Shown here: one piece after another, positions 17,268 to 25,822 of the stretch | Numbering within the stretch: position 1 is the first letter of the stretch | How the letters are laid out: the number at the start of each line of letters is the position of its first letter | Source: Paenibacillus pabuli NBRC 13638 | Lineage (GTDB): Bacteria; Bacillota; Bacilli; Paenibacillales; Paenibacillaceae | Assembly: GCF_001514495.1 (NCBI RefSeq) | Contig: NZ_BCNM01000014.1 | Span: 151,136 to 215,135 of the forward strand | Direction: 5' to 3' | Length of the DNA: 64,000 nucleotides | The notes under the pieces: model-generated | Told to the model about the DNA's origin: nothing | The model's database searches: none | What the model saw: the letters and a program-made list of their open reading frames with translations, nothing else | Program-made: the position numbers and the translations under genes

Positions 17268-18317
17268 TTAACCAAAATATCTGTGAACCAGTGTACGTGC
17301 TTGAGCCGTGTCTTTTGTTCCATGAACAAGGACCCGTCCATCCTGAAAAATGACCATTCGGTACGGACCCGTGGTAAAAGAGACAAGAAACGGATTGGCT
17401 TCCACTTTGCCTTCATCCAGTTTGCCCAGACGAACAGCCGTTTGCTGCAAATCCAGTTTCATATGGCGAGAAGGACGGATCTGGACTGTATCCCTACCGC
17501 ATAATACGTCGGTTTTTTCCAAATTAGAGGCCGACAGGTACGGATATGCAGCCTTTTCACCGCATGAAGGGCAATCTGCTTTTTTGGCACCATCAACGTT
17601 AATGGATATGTACTCATTCCTCCATACGTCAAATGACAGTAATTTGCGTCTCAATGCATCTGTATTGCCGCTAAGTATCTTCATCGCTTCTGCTGTCTGA
17701 TTCGCCGTAACCATCTGCACCGCTTGAGGGATAATACCTGACGTATCACAGGTGTCTCCCCCTAACGGAACCTCACCTAACAGACAGTTTAGGCAAGGGG
17801 TTTCTCCAGGCAGAAACGTATAGGTAATTCCATAACTGCCCACACATCCGCCATAAATCCAGGGAATACGATATTTTTGAGACATGTCATTGATTAATAA
17901 CCGTGTATCAAAATTATCCGTCGCATCCATAATCAAGTCTGCGCTTTGAACCAATTCTTCCAGTTCATCCACCCTGACGTCCATCACTTTGCCTATCACT
18001 TCCACGGTAGAATTAATGTCAGATAGGCGCTTCTGGGCTGCCATTGCTTTTGGCATTCGCTGAATGGCATCTTGTTCCACATATAGCTGTTGTCGCTGCA
18101 GGTTGCTCCACTCCACATAATCACGATCTGCAATGGTAATATGCCCAATACCTGAACGTACCAGTGTTTCTGCAATGCCGGTGCCAAGCGCACCCGCTCC
18201 AACAATTAAAACTCTGCTGTTACTCAATCTATTCTGACCTTCCTTACCGATCGGAGCGTACCGTTCCTGTCTGGAGTAACGGTCTCCCTGCTCAGAGGAT
18301 CGTGTCTGAGTCGTCAT
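17268..18317 (-). CDS. thiF: ThiF-type adenylyltransferase for sulfur carrier ThiS
   Basis: E1-like enzyme that adenylates the C-terminal glycine of ThiS so sulfur can be loaded for thiazole synthesis. The N-terminal R-Y-S-R-Q-E-R-Y and nucleotide fold V-G-A-G-A-L-G are typical. C-L-N-C and C-P-S-C form the structural zinc site, and D-A-T-D-N-F-D-T-R is conserved. The last 80 residues are an extra domain that does not look like an intact rhodanese (no active-site cysteine loop). MoeB is an alternative, but the position directly after thiG (4-base overlap) supports ThiF. Last gene of tenI-thiO-thiS-thiG-thiF. Confidence 0.9.
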   Translation of the reverse strand: MTTQTRSSEQGDRYSRQERYAPIGKEGQNRLSNSRVLIVGAGALGTGIAETLVRSGIGHITIADRDYVEWSNLQRQQLYVEQDAIQRMPKAMAAQKRLSDINSTVEVIGKVMDVRVDELEELVQSADLIMDATDNFDTRLLINDMSQKYRIPWIYGGCVGSYGITYTFLPGETPCLNCLLGEVPLGGDTCDTSGIIPQAVQMVTANQTAEAMKILSGNTDALRRKLLSFDVWRNEYISINVDGAKKADCPSCGEKAAYPYLSASNLEKTDVLCGRDTVQIRPSRHMKLDLQQTAVRLGKLDEGKVEANPFLVSFTTGPYRMVIFQDGRVLVHGTKDTAQARTLVHRYFG

Positions 18318-19081
18318 GTATGAATCATTCCTTCCGCCGGACTACTTGCTGCCGCATAACGCTTAATGGGAATCATCCCTGCCTTATAAGCCAATCTGCC
18401 TGCTTCAACCCCCATTCGCATTGCCTTAGCCATCTTCACAGGGTCTCCAGATCCCGAAACAGCCGTATTCAACAATACACCATCAGCTCCCAATTCCATC
18501 GCATGAGCAGCATCTTTGGGTGCACGAAGTCCAGCATCTACAATGACAGGAACGACAGCCTGCTCAATAATAATCTCCAGATTATATGGATTAATGATTC
18601 CTCTCCCTGCCCCTATGGGTGAAGCACCAGGCATGACAGCATGTACGCCGAGTAGTTGCAATCGTTTGGCCAGAATAACATCGTCCGAGATATAAGGCAA
18701 TACTGTAAAACCCTTTTCAAGCAAGATCTCGCAAGCTTTATAGGTTTCAATCGGGTCTGGAAGCAGCGTGATTCCATCACCAATGACTTCCACCTTTATC
18801 ATATCACACAGTCCTGAAGCCCGAGCAAGTTCCGCGATTCGTACTGCCTCCTCTGCCGTTGAAGCGCCTGCTGTATTGGGAAGCAGGGTATATCTTTTCA
18901 AATCCAGTGTGTCCAGGAAATGTTGTTTGTTACGGTCCTCCAGATTCAAACGCCGAACAGCGAATGTTAACACTTCCGTACCTGAAGCTTCTACCGCTTG
19001 GCTTTGTACTTCCAAATCCGAGAATTTTCCTGTACCCAGCAGCAGTCTGGATCCGAACGTATATTTTCCAATCTTCAACAT
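18314..19081 (-). CDS. thiG: Thiazole synthase
   Basis: Forms the thiazole phosphate ring from deoxyxylulose phosphate, dehydroglycine and ThiS-thiocarboxylate. It is a TIM barrel of 255 residues. The Schiff-base lysine is K96 in I-K-V-E-V-I-G-D; L-L-P-N-T-A-G, the V-M-P glycine-rich loop G-A-G-R-G-I, and V-D-A-G-L-R-A-P-K-D-A phosphate-binding regions are conserved. It lies 3 bases after thiS and overlaps thiF by 4 bases, so translation is probably coupled. Confidence 0.96.
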   Translation of the reverse strand: MLKIGKYTFGSRLLLGTGKFSDLEVQSQAVEASGTEVLTFAVRRLNLEDRNKQHFLDTLDLKRYTLLPNTAGASTAEEAVRIAELARASGLCDMIKVEVIGDGITLLPDPIETYKACEILLEKGFTVLPYISDDVILAKRLQLLGVHAVMPGASPIGAGRGIINPYNLEIIIEQAVVPVIVDAGLRAPKDAAHAMELGADGVLLNTAVSGSGDPVKMAKAMRMGVEAGRLAYKAGMIPIKRYAAASSPAEGMIHT

Positions 19082-19084
19082 GTG

Positions 19085-19288
19085 TTAACCGCCTCCCACA
19101 AAATGTACAATTTCAATCCGATCTCCGTCTCTTAAAGCCGTCGTTTCATGATATTCCTGCGTTAAAATTTGCCGATTCAATTCAACCACTACGGTTTTCA
19201 CTTGCAGATTGAATGACTGAAGCAATTTATCCACACGATTCAAGCTATCTTCAATTTGCATGGATTGCCCGTTGACCACGATGTTCAA
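19085..19288 (-). CDS. thiS: Sulfur carrier protein ThiS
   Basis: Ubiquitin-like sulfur donor, 67 residues, ending in the G-G-G tail whose last glycine is adenylated by ThiF and converted to thiocarboxylate. The start is placed at TTG 19288: AAAGGAG lies 8 bases upstream and the TTGA overlaps the thiO stop, which gives the usual family length. The longer frame back to 19363 has no ribosome site. The beta-grasp pattern I-V-V-N-G ... V-V-V-E-L-N ... L-R-D-G-D-R-I-E-I-V is clear. Confidence 0.93.
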   Translation of the reverse strand: MNIVVNGQSMQIEDSLNRVDKLLQSFNLQVKTVVVELNRQILTQEYHETTALRDGDRIEIVHFVGGG

Positions 19289-20514
19289 TGCAATATCTCC
19301 TTTCTGTTCAAGCGTTCTGGATAAAGATCCTGAATCCCCAGCTCCTCCGAAGTTTTGCCACAAATCAAGTCAGCCATGAGTTTTGCCGTAATTGCACTGA
19401 GCAGGATTCCATTACGATAATGTCCAAAAGCAGCGAATAAACCCGGGATACTTTCACAAGCCCCTATATAGGGCAATCCGTCCGGCGTCGAAGGTCTAAC
19501 CCCCGCCCAGGCCCGGAGAAAATGGGCTTCCTTCATGCCAGGCACCCAACTTGTTGCAGCTGTAATCAGCTTCTGAATTCCCTGAACCGAGACTTTCGTG
19601 TCCGTTCTTCCGGGGAGGCTCGTTGCACCGAGCCATACTTCTCCGTTGGCTTTGGGTACAATATATATATCCTCCGCATACACCGTTTTGTCAGGTCTGT
19701 AACTGACGTGTTGAGATGAGAAATGCACCGCTGCAATCTCTCCTTTCACAGGCAAAACAGGCAAACTCAGCCCTACATCCCTCATTAATTCTTCTCCATG
19801 TAAACCTGCGGCAACAATGACGTTCTTTGAGGTCATCGTTCCAATGGAAGATCGAATTCCCTGAATTCCGTTTAGATTTGCATGCAAATGGACATCCTGT
19901 ACTCCTTCCAGCACCCTTGCGCCCATGGTTTGAGCCGCTCTGGCAAAAGCCTGCGTGAGATTAACAGGAAGAACCTCGCTCTCGGAAGGTCTGTAATATG
20001 CACCATACGTATCCCTGTTTAACCATGATGCTTCCTGCTGGACAGCGACACGATCCCACCACATATGCTCTGTAGATAAGGTGGACGATCGTTTATTCTT
20101 GAAACTGCTGACCTCACTGTATGAACGAAAAGGAGTAATAAATCCATGCTGCTGCAACCCCATTTCCACTCCGCTAAGCAAACTGATCCGTTCCCTCTGT
20201 TCATGTAGTAATGCTCTGCTCTCCCTGGCAAGCCTCGCCATCACGCTATGAGTGAATTCCTCACTGTCAGCAGCAAGCATCCCGGCGGCTGCACAGGAAG
20301 TTCCTCCAGCGATCCGCGCACGCTCAACCAGAAGAACATCATGACCTCGGGTAGCGAGTTCACATGCGATGGCACAACCGATAACTCCACCGCCTACAAT
20401 AATGGTTTCTGCATGAAGCTTGCCTCGAATTTCCGATCCAACGTTACTCCTCGATACTGCTCCTGGATGAGAAGCTGAACGATTCCCGCTTCGACTTTTT
20501 GCTTCATCTCTCAT
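19285..20514 (-). CDS. thiO: Glycine oxidase
   Basis: FAD enzyme that oxidises glycine to the imine used by ThiG in aerobic thiazole synthesis. A 35-residue polar N-terminal extension precedes the FAD fold V-G-G-G-V-I-G-C-A-I-A; the G-T-S-C-A-A-A-G-M-L-A block and the C-terminal W-A-G-V-R-P-x-T-P-D-G-L-P-Y-I-G, G-H-Y-R-N-G-I-L-L segments match D-amino-acid/glycine oxidases. The extension may mean the true start is internal, but no better start was identified. Its stop overlaps the thiS start by 4 bases. Confidence 0.92.
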   Translation of the reverse strand: MRDEAKSRSGNRSASHPGAVSRSNVGSEIRGKLHAETIIVGGGVIGCAIACELATRGHDVLLVERARIAGGTSCAAAGMLAADSEEFTHSVMARLARESRALLHEQRERISLLSGVEMGLQQHGFITPFRSYSEVSSFKNKRSSTLSTEHMWWDRVAVQQEASWLNRDTYGAYYRPSESEVLPVNLTQAFARAAQTMGARVLEGVQDVHLHANLNGIQGIRSSIGTMTSKNVIVAAGLHGEELMRDVGLSLPVLPVKGEIAAVHFSSQHVSYRPDKTVYAEDIYIVPKANGEVWLGATSLPGRTDTKVSVQGIQKLITAATSWVPGMKEAHFLRAWAGVRPSTPDGLPYIGACESIPGLFAAFGHYRNGILLSAITAKLMADLICGKTSEELGIQDLYPERLNRKEILH

Positions 20515-20518
20515 GATC

Positions 20519-21190
20519 TCATCTCCTTGGTTCGGCGTACTTCTCTGAATCCGTAATCGCCTGCCGCAGTGAAGCTGCAGCCAGCTCCGGGTTATTGCTT
20601 GACCAAATCGCAGAGATCACCGCAGCCCCTTTAGCGCCAGCAGTTCGAATGGCAGCAATATTCTCTGTCCCAATCCCACCAATCGCGATCACCGGAATTG
20701 AAAGTTTGGAGCATACCTCAGCCAACGAAGCGAGTCCTCTAGGCTCGCAATTTGGCTTACTGGGTGAGGCATATATATGCCCGTAAAAGAGATAATCCGC
20801 TCCCCGTTCTTCTGCAACTTTTGCTTCTTCCAGAGAATGAACCGATACCCCTAGACGAAGCCGATCGACTCTCCCCAACTCCTTATCATAACTGCGAATA
20901 GCAGCTTGGCCCCAATGCACACCGCCAACCAACCCATGTTGAGCCAACTGACCTGAGCCATTCATAATGATTCGGTTAGACGGAACACCTTGCCTTTTCA
21001 ATGTTTGTGCCCAAAGCATCCGTTGCTTCAGGCTGAGCTGTTTTTCCCGAATGTGAATATAATCGACGTACCGCCATATGTCCTTAGCGGTGTTCCAAAA
21101 AAGGTCCATATCACCTGTACCTGGTGAAACCACATGCAATTCAAAAGATCGTGTGGTTACATGCTGATGGAAGATCGCCGTCCTGTTCAC
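20519..21190 (-). CDS. tenI: Thiazole tautomerase TenI (ThiE-like fold)
   Basis: Thiamine-phosphate-synthase-like TIM barrel. It resembles Bacillus TenI, which tautomerises the thiazole carboxylate phosphate, more than ThiE: the patterns H-I-R-E-K, V-M-N-G-like I-M-N-G, G-V-S-V-H-S-L-E-E-A, A-D-Y-L-F-Y-G-H and P-V-I-A-I-G-G-I line up with TenI. The start is uncertain. GTG at 21190 directly abuts AGGAGG, while TenI homologues begin near the F-E-L-H segment further in. The frame extends upstream to 21238, but that part lies in the terminator hairpin and is not coding. First gene of the thi operon. Confidence 0.85.
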   Translation of the reverse strand: MNRTAIFHQHVTTRSFELHVVSPGTGDMDLFWNTAKDIWRYVDYIHIREKQLSLKQRMLWAQTLKRQGVPSNRIIMNGSGQLAQHGLVGGVHWGQAAIRSYDKELGRVDRLRLGVSVHSLEEAKVAEERGADYLFYGHIYASPSKPNCEPRGLASLAEVCSKLSIPVIAIGGIGTENIAAIRTAGAKGAAVISAIWSSNNPELAAASLRQAITDSEKYAEPRR

Positions 21191-21221
21191 CCTCCTCTTG
21201 CCTAATTTACCTTGATATATA

Positions 21222-21255
21222 AAAAACAAAAAAGCCACTCCCGTAGGGGAGTGGC
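21222..21255 (-). terminator. Terminator of the TPP riboswitch expression platform
   Basis: GCCACTCCC-cta-CGGGAGTGGC followed on the minus strand by TTTTTTGTTTTTT, between the TPP aptamer and tenI. Premature termination when TPP is bound is inferred from this order. Confidence 0.85.
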
Positions 21256-21429
21256 CACGAATTTAAAATTCATGTATCAGCTGAATGAGCTTCGCACGCG
21301 GTTACTCTATGCATGATAATCACAGAACCGATAGTCCTATTGTTATATACACAAGAACTGCATGCTTGGACTTTGTAGACAATGTCACAATAAAATGAAC
21401 GATTATTGTTTCTTGTCATTAGCTGAAAG

Positions 21430-21527
21430 ACGCCACTTCCCTACGCTGGTATAATCCAGATCAGGTGCAAAGGGTCCGGAATCGAATTCTTCCATCTCAG
21501 CCGCATCGTGCGGCCCCCCTAGTGTTC
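21430..21527 (-). ncRNA. TPP riboswitch (THI element)
   Basis: On the minus strand the conserved blocks occur in order: ACTAGGGGGGCC, a GCCGCA...TGCGGC hairpin, CTGAGATGG, ACCCTTTG, ACCTGATCTGG, then TA-x-CCAGCGTAGGGAAGTGG. These are the hallmarks of the TPP aptamer. The thi genes downstream and the terminator about 175 bases further on agree. When TPP is plentiful the tenI-thiO-thiS-thiG-thiF transcript should stop early. Confidence 0.96.
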
Positions 21528-21544
21528 ATATGAAGCTGTAGCCT

Positions 21545-21573
21545 ATGTTACCATAGACACCTTTTTTTGTCAC
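21545..21573 (-). promoter_or_regulatory. Promoter of the riboswitch-controlled thi operon
   Basis: GTGACA and TAACAT with a 17-base spacer on the minus strand, about 20 bases before the TPP aptamer. Confidence 0.55.
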
Positions 21574-21661
21574 CGTACATTTCCATTGATTACGCTGCTC
21601 ATCTATTGCTTTAAGATCAATGTAGTGATTGAACTAGCTGGTTCAATTCTAGGATAACTTA

Positions 21662-23212
21662 CTATTGTTTCTCGGACCAAGCCTCAACATCCCATGTTTT
21701 GGTTACCCATCCTTCATAGAATTCAGGTTCATGGGATACGAGCAATACCGTACCCTTGAATTCTTGCAAGGCACGTTTCAACTCTGCTTTGGCTGTCACA
21801 TCCAAATGGTTGGTCGGCTCATCAAACAAAATCCAGTTGCTTTCACGCATCAGAAGTTTACACAAACGAACTTTTGCTTGTTCTCCACCACTAAGCGCGT
21901 TAAGGGGACGGGTGATATGCTCATTTTTCAGTCCACAACGTGCGAGATGTCCCCGGACTTCATTCTGTGTCAGATGGGAAAATTCATTCCATACATCTTC
22001 AATTGGGGTAATATTTCCGGCACGTACTTCCTGTTCGAAATAGGCTGTTTCCAGATAATCACCTAAAAATGTCTTTCCACTAATCGGCGGGACTTTCCCT
22101 AGGATGGTCTTCAGCAGTGTTGATTTACCTACACCGTTACATCCGACAATGGCAATTTTCTCGCCACGCTCAATCGTCATCGTCATCTTGGGCAGTAATG
22201 GATACGAATATCCAATCTCAAAATCAATACCCTCAAAGACAGTTTTGCTGCTCGCCCGAGCATCCTTGAATTTGAAGGTAGGTTTGGCAGCCTCATCAGG
22301 ACGGTCAATCCGTTCAATCTTGCCAAGCTGCTTCTCACGGCTCTTGGCACGACCAGAGGTGGAAGCACGCGCCTTGTTCCGCTGAATAAAATCTTCCTGT
22401 TTCTTGATAAATTCCTGCTGTTTCTCATAAGCATCAATATGCTGAGCTTTATTCATATCGGCCATTTCAAGAAATTTGTTATAATTGGCTGCATAACGCG
22501 TCAATTTGGCAAATTCCAAATGATAAATAACGTTAACGACTTCATTCATAAAATCCGTATCATGCGAAATCAGAATAAATGCATACGGGTAATCCTTCAG
22601 GTAACGCGTCAACCATTCAATGTGTTCCACATCGAGATAGTTCGTGGGCTCATCCAGCAGAAGTGCAGTCGGCTTCTCCAGCAAAAGCTTGGCCAGCAAT
22701 ACCTTCGTACGTTGACCACCACTAAGCGCGGCCACGTCACGATCCAGACCGATCGCCGACAATCCGAGTCCATTAGCCATCTCTTCCACTTTCACATCAA
22801 TCAGATAAAAGTCACCTTGCTCCAACTGTTCCTGAATATCACCCATTTCTTCCAGCAACGATTCGAGCTTGTCCGGGTCGGCGTCTGCCATCTGATCTGT
22901 AATGGACATCATTTCTTTTTCCAACTCAAGCAAAGGCAGGAACGCGTCTTTCAACACGTCACGAATCGTTTTTCCAGGCGTGAGCTTGGTATGCTGATCC
23001 AGATATCCATATCGAACTTTGGGGGTCCATTCAACCTTCCCTTCGTCCTTCAGCAATTTTCCGGTAAGGATGTTCATCAGTGTGGACTTGCCCACACCAT
23101 TTGCACCAACAAGGCCTACACGCTCTCCGGCGAGTAAACGAAAAGATACATTTTTAAATAATGTGCGATCTCCAAAATTGTGACTCACATTCTCTACTGA
23201 CAATAAACTCAT
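21662..23212 (-). CDS. ABC-F family ATPase (YkpA/YbiT type)
   Basis: Soluble protein with two ABC domains and no membrane part. ABC-F proteins act at the ribosome, as translation factors or in antibiotic protection. The two Walker A motifs are G-A-N-G-V-G-K-S-T (about residue 36) and G-C-N-G-V-G-K-S-T (about 355); signatures are L-S-G-G-Q and L-S-G-G-E, and both Walker B regions read L-x-D-E-P-T-N-x-L-D. The charged linker between domains (Q-E-F-I-K-K-Q-E-D-F-I) is typical. Length 516 without a long C-terminal extension fits YkpA/YbiT. Resistance function cannot be inferred. Transcribed alone. Confidence 0.9.
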   Translation of the reverse strand: MSLLSVENVSHNFGDRTLFKNVSFRLLAGERVGLVGANGVGKSTLMNILTGKLLKDEGKVEWTPKVRYGYLDQHTKLTPGKTIRDVLKDAFLPLLELEKEMMSITDQMADADPDKLESLLEEMGDIQEQLEQGDFYLIDVKVEEMANGLGLSAIGLDRDVAALSGGQRTKVLLAKLLLEKPTALLLDEPTNYLDVEHIEWLTRYLKDYPYAFILISHDTDFMNEVVNVIYHLEFAKLTRYAANYNKFLEMADMNKAQHIDAYEKQQEFIKKQEDFIQRNKARASTSGRAKSREKQLGKIERIDRPDEAAKPTFKFKDARASSKTVFEGIDFEIGYSYPLLPKMTMTIERGEKIAIVGCNGVGKSTLLKTILGKVPPISGKTFLGDYLETAYFEQEVRAGNITPIEDVWNEFSHLTQNEVRGHLARCGLKNEHITRPLNALSGGEQAKVRLCKLLMRESNWILFDEPTNHLDVTAKAELKRALQEFKGTVLLVSHEPEFYEGWVTKTWDVEAWSEKQ

Positions 23213-23343
23213 AAGATGAGGTTGCTCCTATCTATTGGACATTACTATCGTTCCGAAACCCTATTTTAGCACAGGTGTCGCCTTTTCTGAAAGTAATGTA
23301 AACATCTCATGCAACCTCGCTTTCATATTACAAACAACCTGCC

Positions 23344-24327
23344 CTAATTTATGGAACAGTTATACTCAAAATAACCTTGCCTCGCCGCTTGTTTCGCATC
23401 TGTAAACACTTCTTCGGCCCTGTAACTATTGTCACATGTGGAGGGATAATAATATTTGATTCCACTTACCGGATCAACTCCGCCAATGATCGCTGTTTTC
23501 TTGACCAGTCTACCACCTCCAATGGCATAATTATTAATCTTTTCGTTCCCTACAGGTATCCCCTGAATAAAGGCCATAAGCCCCGTATCATCAATTGAAT
23601 TGTACCAATCTTCTTGAGAAATCAAAGGCATGGTAAAGGTGTAGGACACGCCGTTTCGTCTTGCAAACTCATTATGCCTGTTGATAACCTCTGCCAAATC
23701 TTCCTGTACACTTGTTACGATCCGGGTTCGTCTGACCTGTTCAAAGAGCTCGGCATTCTGAAGCAGAGGGATTTGCGTGCTGGAGGCCAATTCTTTCTGG
23801 AAGCCTTCCACCCATTTGCCCAAGCCTGCATCATAGGCATACACATACCCATCGAGCGTGAAGTTCATACTGCTGCCATTTGAATCAGAATATGTATAAG
23901 GTTTCTTGGGGCTCCAAACGTGCCGGAATGACTCTTCAAGCTTTCCCGTCAATTCTGTTTCGTTTGCCAAAATATAATAACCGTCATAATCCAGTACAAC
24001 TATCGCAGGTATGTAATTAAACATGGCCTTTGTCGCGGCAGGATCATCCTGAATCCCCATATTTAGCGCCATTGTTTGGGTAAACGTAAGTAATGCAAGC
24101 TCTTTGTCCGCTTTTACAAATTTGGTTGAATCATACCCCGCTTCATCGTTTTGTTTCTCATTTTGATGCATCACCGCTCCTGCATCCATGACTGCCGTCT
24201 GAAGTGCCGCCCTGTATCGATCGCTTAAATATTGAGCCTCTCGGGCACTATCGGTATGGTGAGATATAACCCAGAAAATAGGTAAAAAGATAAGCACAAA
24301 CACAATGGAAAGTTCAGTAATCTTCAT
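23344..24327 (-). CDS. Membrane-anchored protein of the Tad-like locus (last gene)
   Basis: Unrecognised family. The start is placed at ATG 24327 (MKITELSIVF) with GGAGG about 11 bases ahead, giving 327 residues. One hydrophobic helix at residues 5-22 is followed by a long region outside or facing the wall, with a Y-D-G-Y-Y-I segment and several aromatic patches. The N-terminal helix followed by amphipathic sequence (R-Y-R-A-A-L-Q-T-A) resembles pseudopilins or TadE-like proteins, but there is no class III prepilin cleavage motif. It overlaps the preceding gene by 14 bases, so it belongs to the operon. An assembly or surface role is inference. Confidence 0.6.
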   Translation of the reverse strand: MKITELSIVFVLIFLPIFWVISHHTDSAREAQYLSDRYRAALQTAVMDAGAVMHQNEKQNDEAGYDSTKFVKADKELALLTFTQTMALNMGIQDDPAATKAMFNYIPAIVVLDYDGYYILANETELTGKLEESFRHVWSPKKPYTYSDSNGSSMNFTLDGYVYAYDAGLGKWVEGFQKELASSTQIPLLQNAELFEQVRRTRIVTSVQEDLAEVINRHNEFARRNGVSYTFTMPLISQEDWYNSIDDTGLMAFIQGIPVGNEKINNYAIGGGRLVKKTAIIGGVDPVSGIKYYYPSTCDNSYRAEEVFTDAKQAARQGYFEYNCSIN

Positions 24328-24886
24328 TGAGAACCATACCTCCATATGTGGTAAAGACGGCTGCTGCCTGGGCAGACCCATTCAACCACTCACGAATCAG
24401 CATGGCAGGTGTACGATTTGTATTTTTAACGGTCACCGTGAAGAAATCCCCCATCACAAGTGTATATCTGCGCCCGGGATCATCAGAAGCCAGCACACCT
24501 GACGATGGAAATAGCTTTGCTTTAATCTGAGCTGAATAATAGCCATCCTGTACGATCTCATAAGTTCCAGAAAATGTACTGTGATCCAGCGGATCAGAAT
24601 AATGAGGTACATACTTTTTATGTAAATGTTCCATGGAAACTTCATATGAATTACCAGTCCTAGCCATCTGTTCTTCGAACTCTGCATACATGCCAGGGGA
24701 AATGTATCCCTTTGTTCTGACTGCATCAACAAAACGTGTAACATTCTGTACAACGGTCATTCGAGCCATGTCATCCTGCCGATCAGCTGTCTCTGCTGCG
24801 GGATATACATACAGCAATACGACTGCCAGAAGAACGGCAAGCAGCTTGGATGCGGCATTAATCAAGGTATACTGGCCTCCTTCCAA
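24314..24886 (-). CDS. Small membrane-anchored protein of the Tad-like locus
   Basis: 190 residues, unrecognised family. A single N-terminal helix (about residues 12-30, rich in Leu/Val/Ala) is followed by an extracytoplasmic domain of about 160 residues. It overlaps the upstream 133-residue gene by 25 bases and the downstream gene by 14, so the three are tightly coupled. The pattern of short N-terminus, one helix and polar beta-rich domain is what minor pilins look like, but no prepilin peptidase site is visible. Function inferred only from position. Confidence 0.6.
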   Translation of the reverse strand: MEGGQYTLINAASKLLAVLLAVVLLYVYPAAETADRQDDMARMTVVQNVTRFVDAVRTKGYISPGMYAEFEEQMARTGNSYEVSMEHLHKKYVPHYSDPLDHSTFSGTYEIVQDGYYSAQIKAKLFPSSGVLASDDPGRRYTLVMGDFFTVTVKNTNRTPAMLIREWLNGSAQAAAVFTTYGGMVLNEDY

Positions 24887-25263
24887 AACGCAATCTTCAG
24901 CACTTCGCCAGTCTCATTTCTAATGAACTCAGGTCTGTACGATGCAGCAAGTTGGACAGGGATAGTCACTGTTCTATTTAAAAGGGGATCAATGATATAG
25001 GCTTTCCCATCTACCTCCACGCTGATCGTTGTCCCTGTCATCTGTCTTACCGTATGTATTACTTCAGCGCCACTGTAACGTTCAGGCTGGCTTATGTGCA
25101 AAGTTGTATTTAGTCGTCCTTCCATGTTTGCAGTGGTCTGCATCATGTGGTTCAATGCCTCTGATAAAACCTTGACATTTTGCTGCCCGTACAGGCAGGC
25201 TGTCACAAACAGGACAACCGCCGTACAGAACAACATGAACTGCTGCGTATTCTGGGACATCAT
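24862..25263 (-). CDS. Small membrane-anchored protein of the Tad-like locus
   Basis: 133 residues, unrecognised family. The hydrophobic segment at residues 8-25 (F-M-L-F-C-T-A-V-V-L-F-V) is followed by a polar domain that ends with a W-K-E motif. It lies 13 bases after the 161-residue gene and overlaps the next gene. Its size and topology suit a minor subunit of a surface filament or a secretion accessory. No signal peptidase or prepilin motif can be defended. Confidence 0.55.
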   Translation of the reverse strand: MMSQNTQQFMLFCTAVVLFVTACLYGQQNVKVLSEALNHMMQTTANMEGRLNTTLHISQPERYSGAEVIHTVRQMTGTTISVEVDGKAYIIDPLLNRTVTIPVQLAASYRPEFIRNETGEVLKIAFWKEASIP

Positions 25264-25276
25264 TAACCAACTCCTA

Positions 25277-25762
25277 TCAGGATTGCTGGAAAATAAGCCC
25301 TCTTACCACATTGGATCTGTCTTTTACGATAACCGCTTTGAATTTACCACTTGGATTGACATATTGGTTGTCTTTTTCACTCATGGTTTGATTAATAACA
25401 CCCACTTTATCATCTGGAGAAATGACAGAACCATAATCTGCATTATTGAGATCCTGGGAGATATTCAACTGATTACCATACCATTGACCTCCCTTATTTT
25501 TACCTGTAATAACCTGAATTCCAAACTGATCCTTGTCCGCATATTTACGCAATGCGTTGGTTACCTGTGATCCACTAATGGTTGTTCCGTCATACACCGT
25601 AAAAGCAGCCTGGGACAACTCGGTTTGGATATCAGCAAAATTGTTTTGCGCCGTTTTGGTTGCCTCCTGAGCCGAAATAAATAACAGGACCACAATCGTA
25701 ATAAGGGCGATGGTCAGAAAAATTCCTGCTGCCACCTTTAGAGCGCTTGATGCATTGTTCAT
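25277..25762 (-). CDS. Candidate major pilin-like protein of the Tad-like locus
   Basis: 161 residues, unrecognised family. It has a very short polar N-terminus, a long hydrophobic helix (about residues 8-30, rich in Ile/Leu/Val), then an amphipathic continuation S-A-Q-E-A-T-K-T-A-Q and a Ser/Thr/Asn/Gly-rich globular part. That helix-plus-head layout and its place directly after the TadB/TadC-like gene make it the best candidate for the main subunit. It lacks a Flp-type G-x4-E-Y site, so processing by a prepilin peptidase is doubtful. The roughly 60-base gap before it could allow separate, higher expression. Confidence 0.55.
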   Translation of the reverse strand: MNNASSALKVAAGIFLTIALITIVVLLFISAQEATKTAQNNFADIQTELSQAAFTVYDGTTISGSQVTNALRKYADKDQFGIQVITGKNKGGQWYGNQLNISQDLNNADYGSVISPDDKVGVINQTMSEKDNQYVNPSGKFKAVIVKDRSNVVRGLIFQQS

Positions 25763-25822
25763 GATAAATCCTCCTAAAATGATTAGTTTTTAATATGTTT
25801 CAGACTATTACACAAGTGGAAA

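Noticed and set aside
21191..21238. Upstream extension of tenI to GTG 21238
   Set aside because: Runs through the riboswitch terminator hairpin, so it cannot be the coding start.
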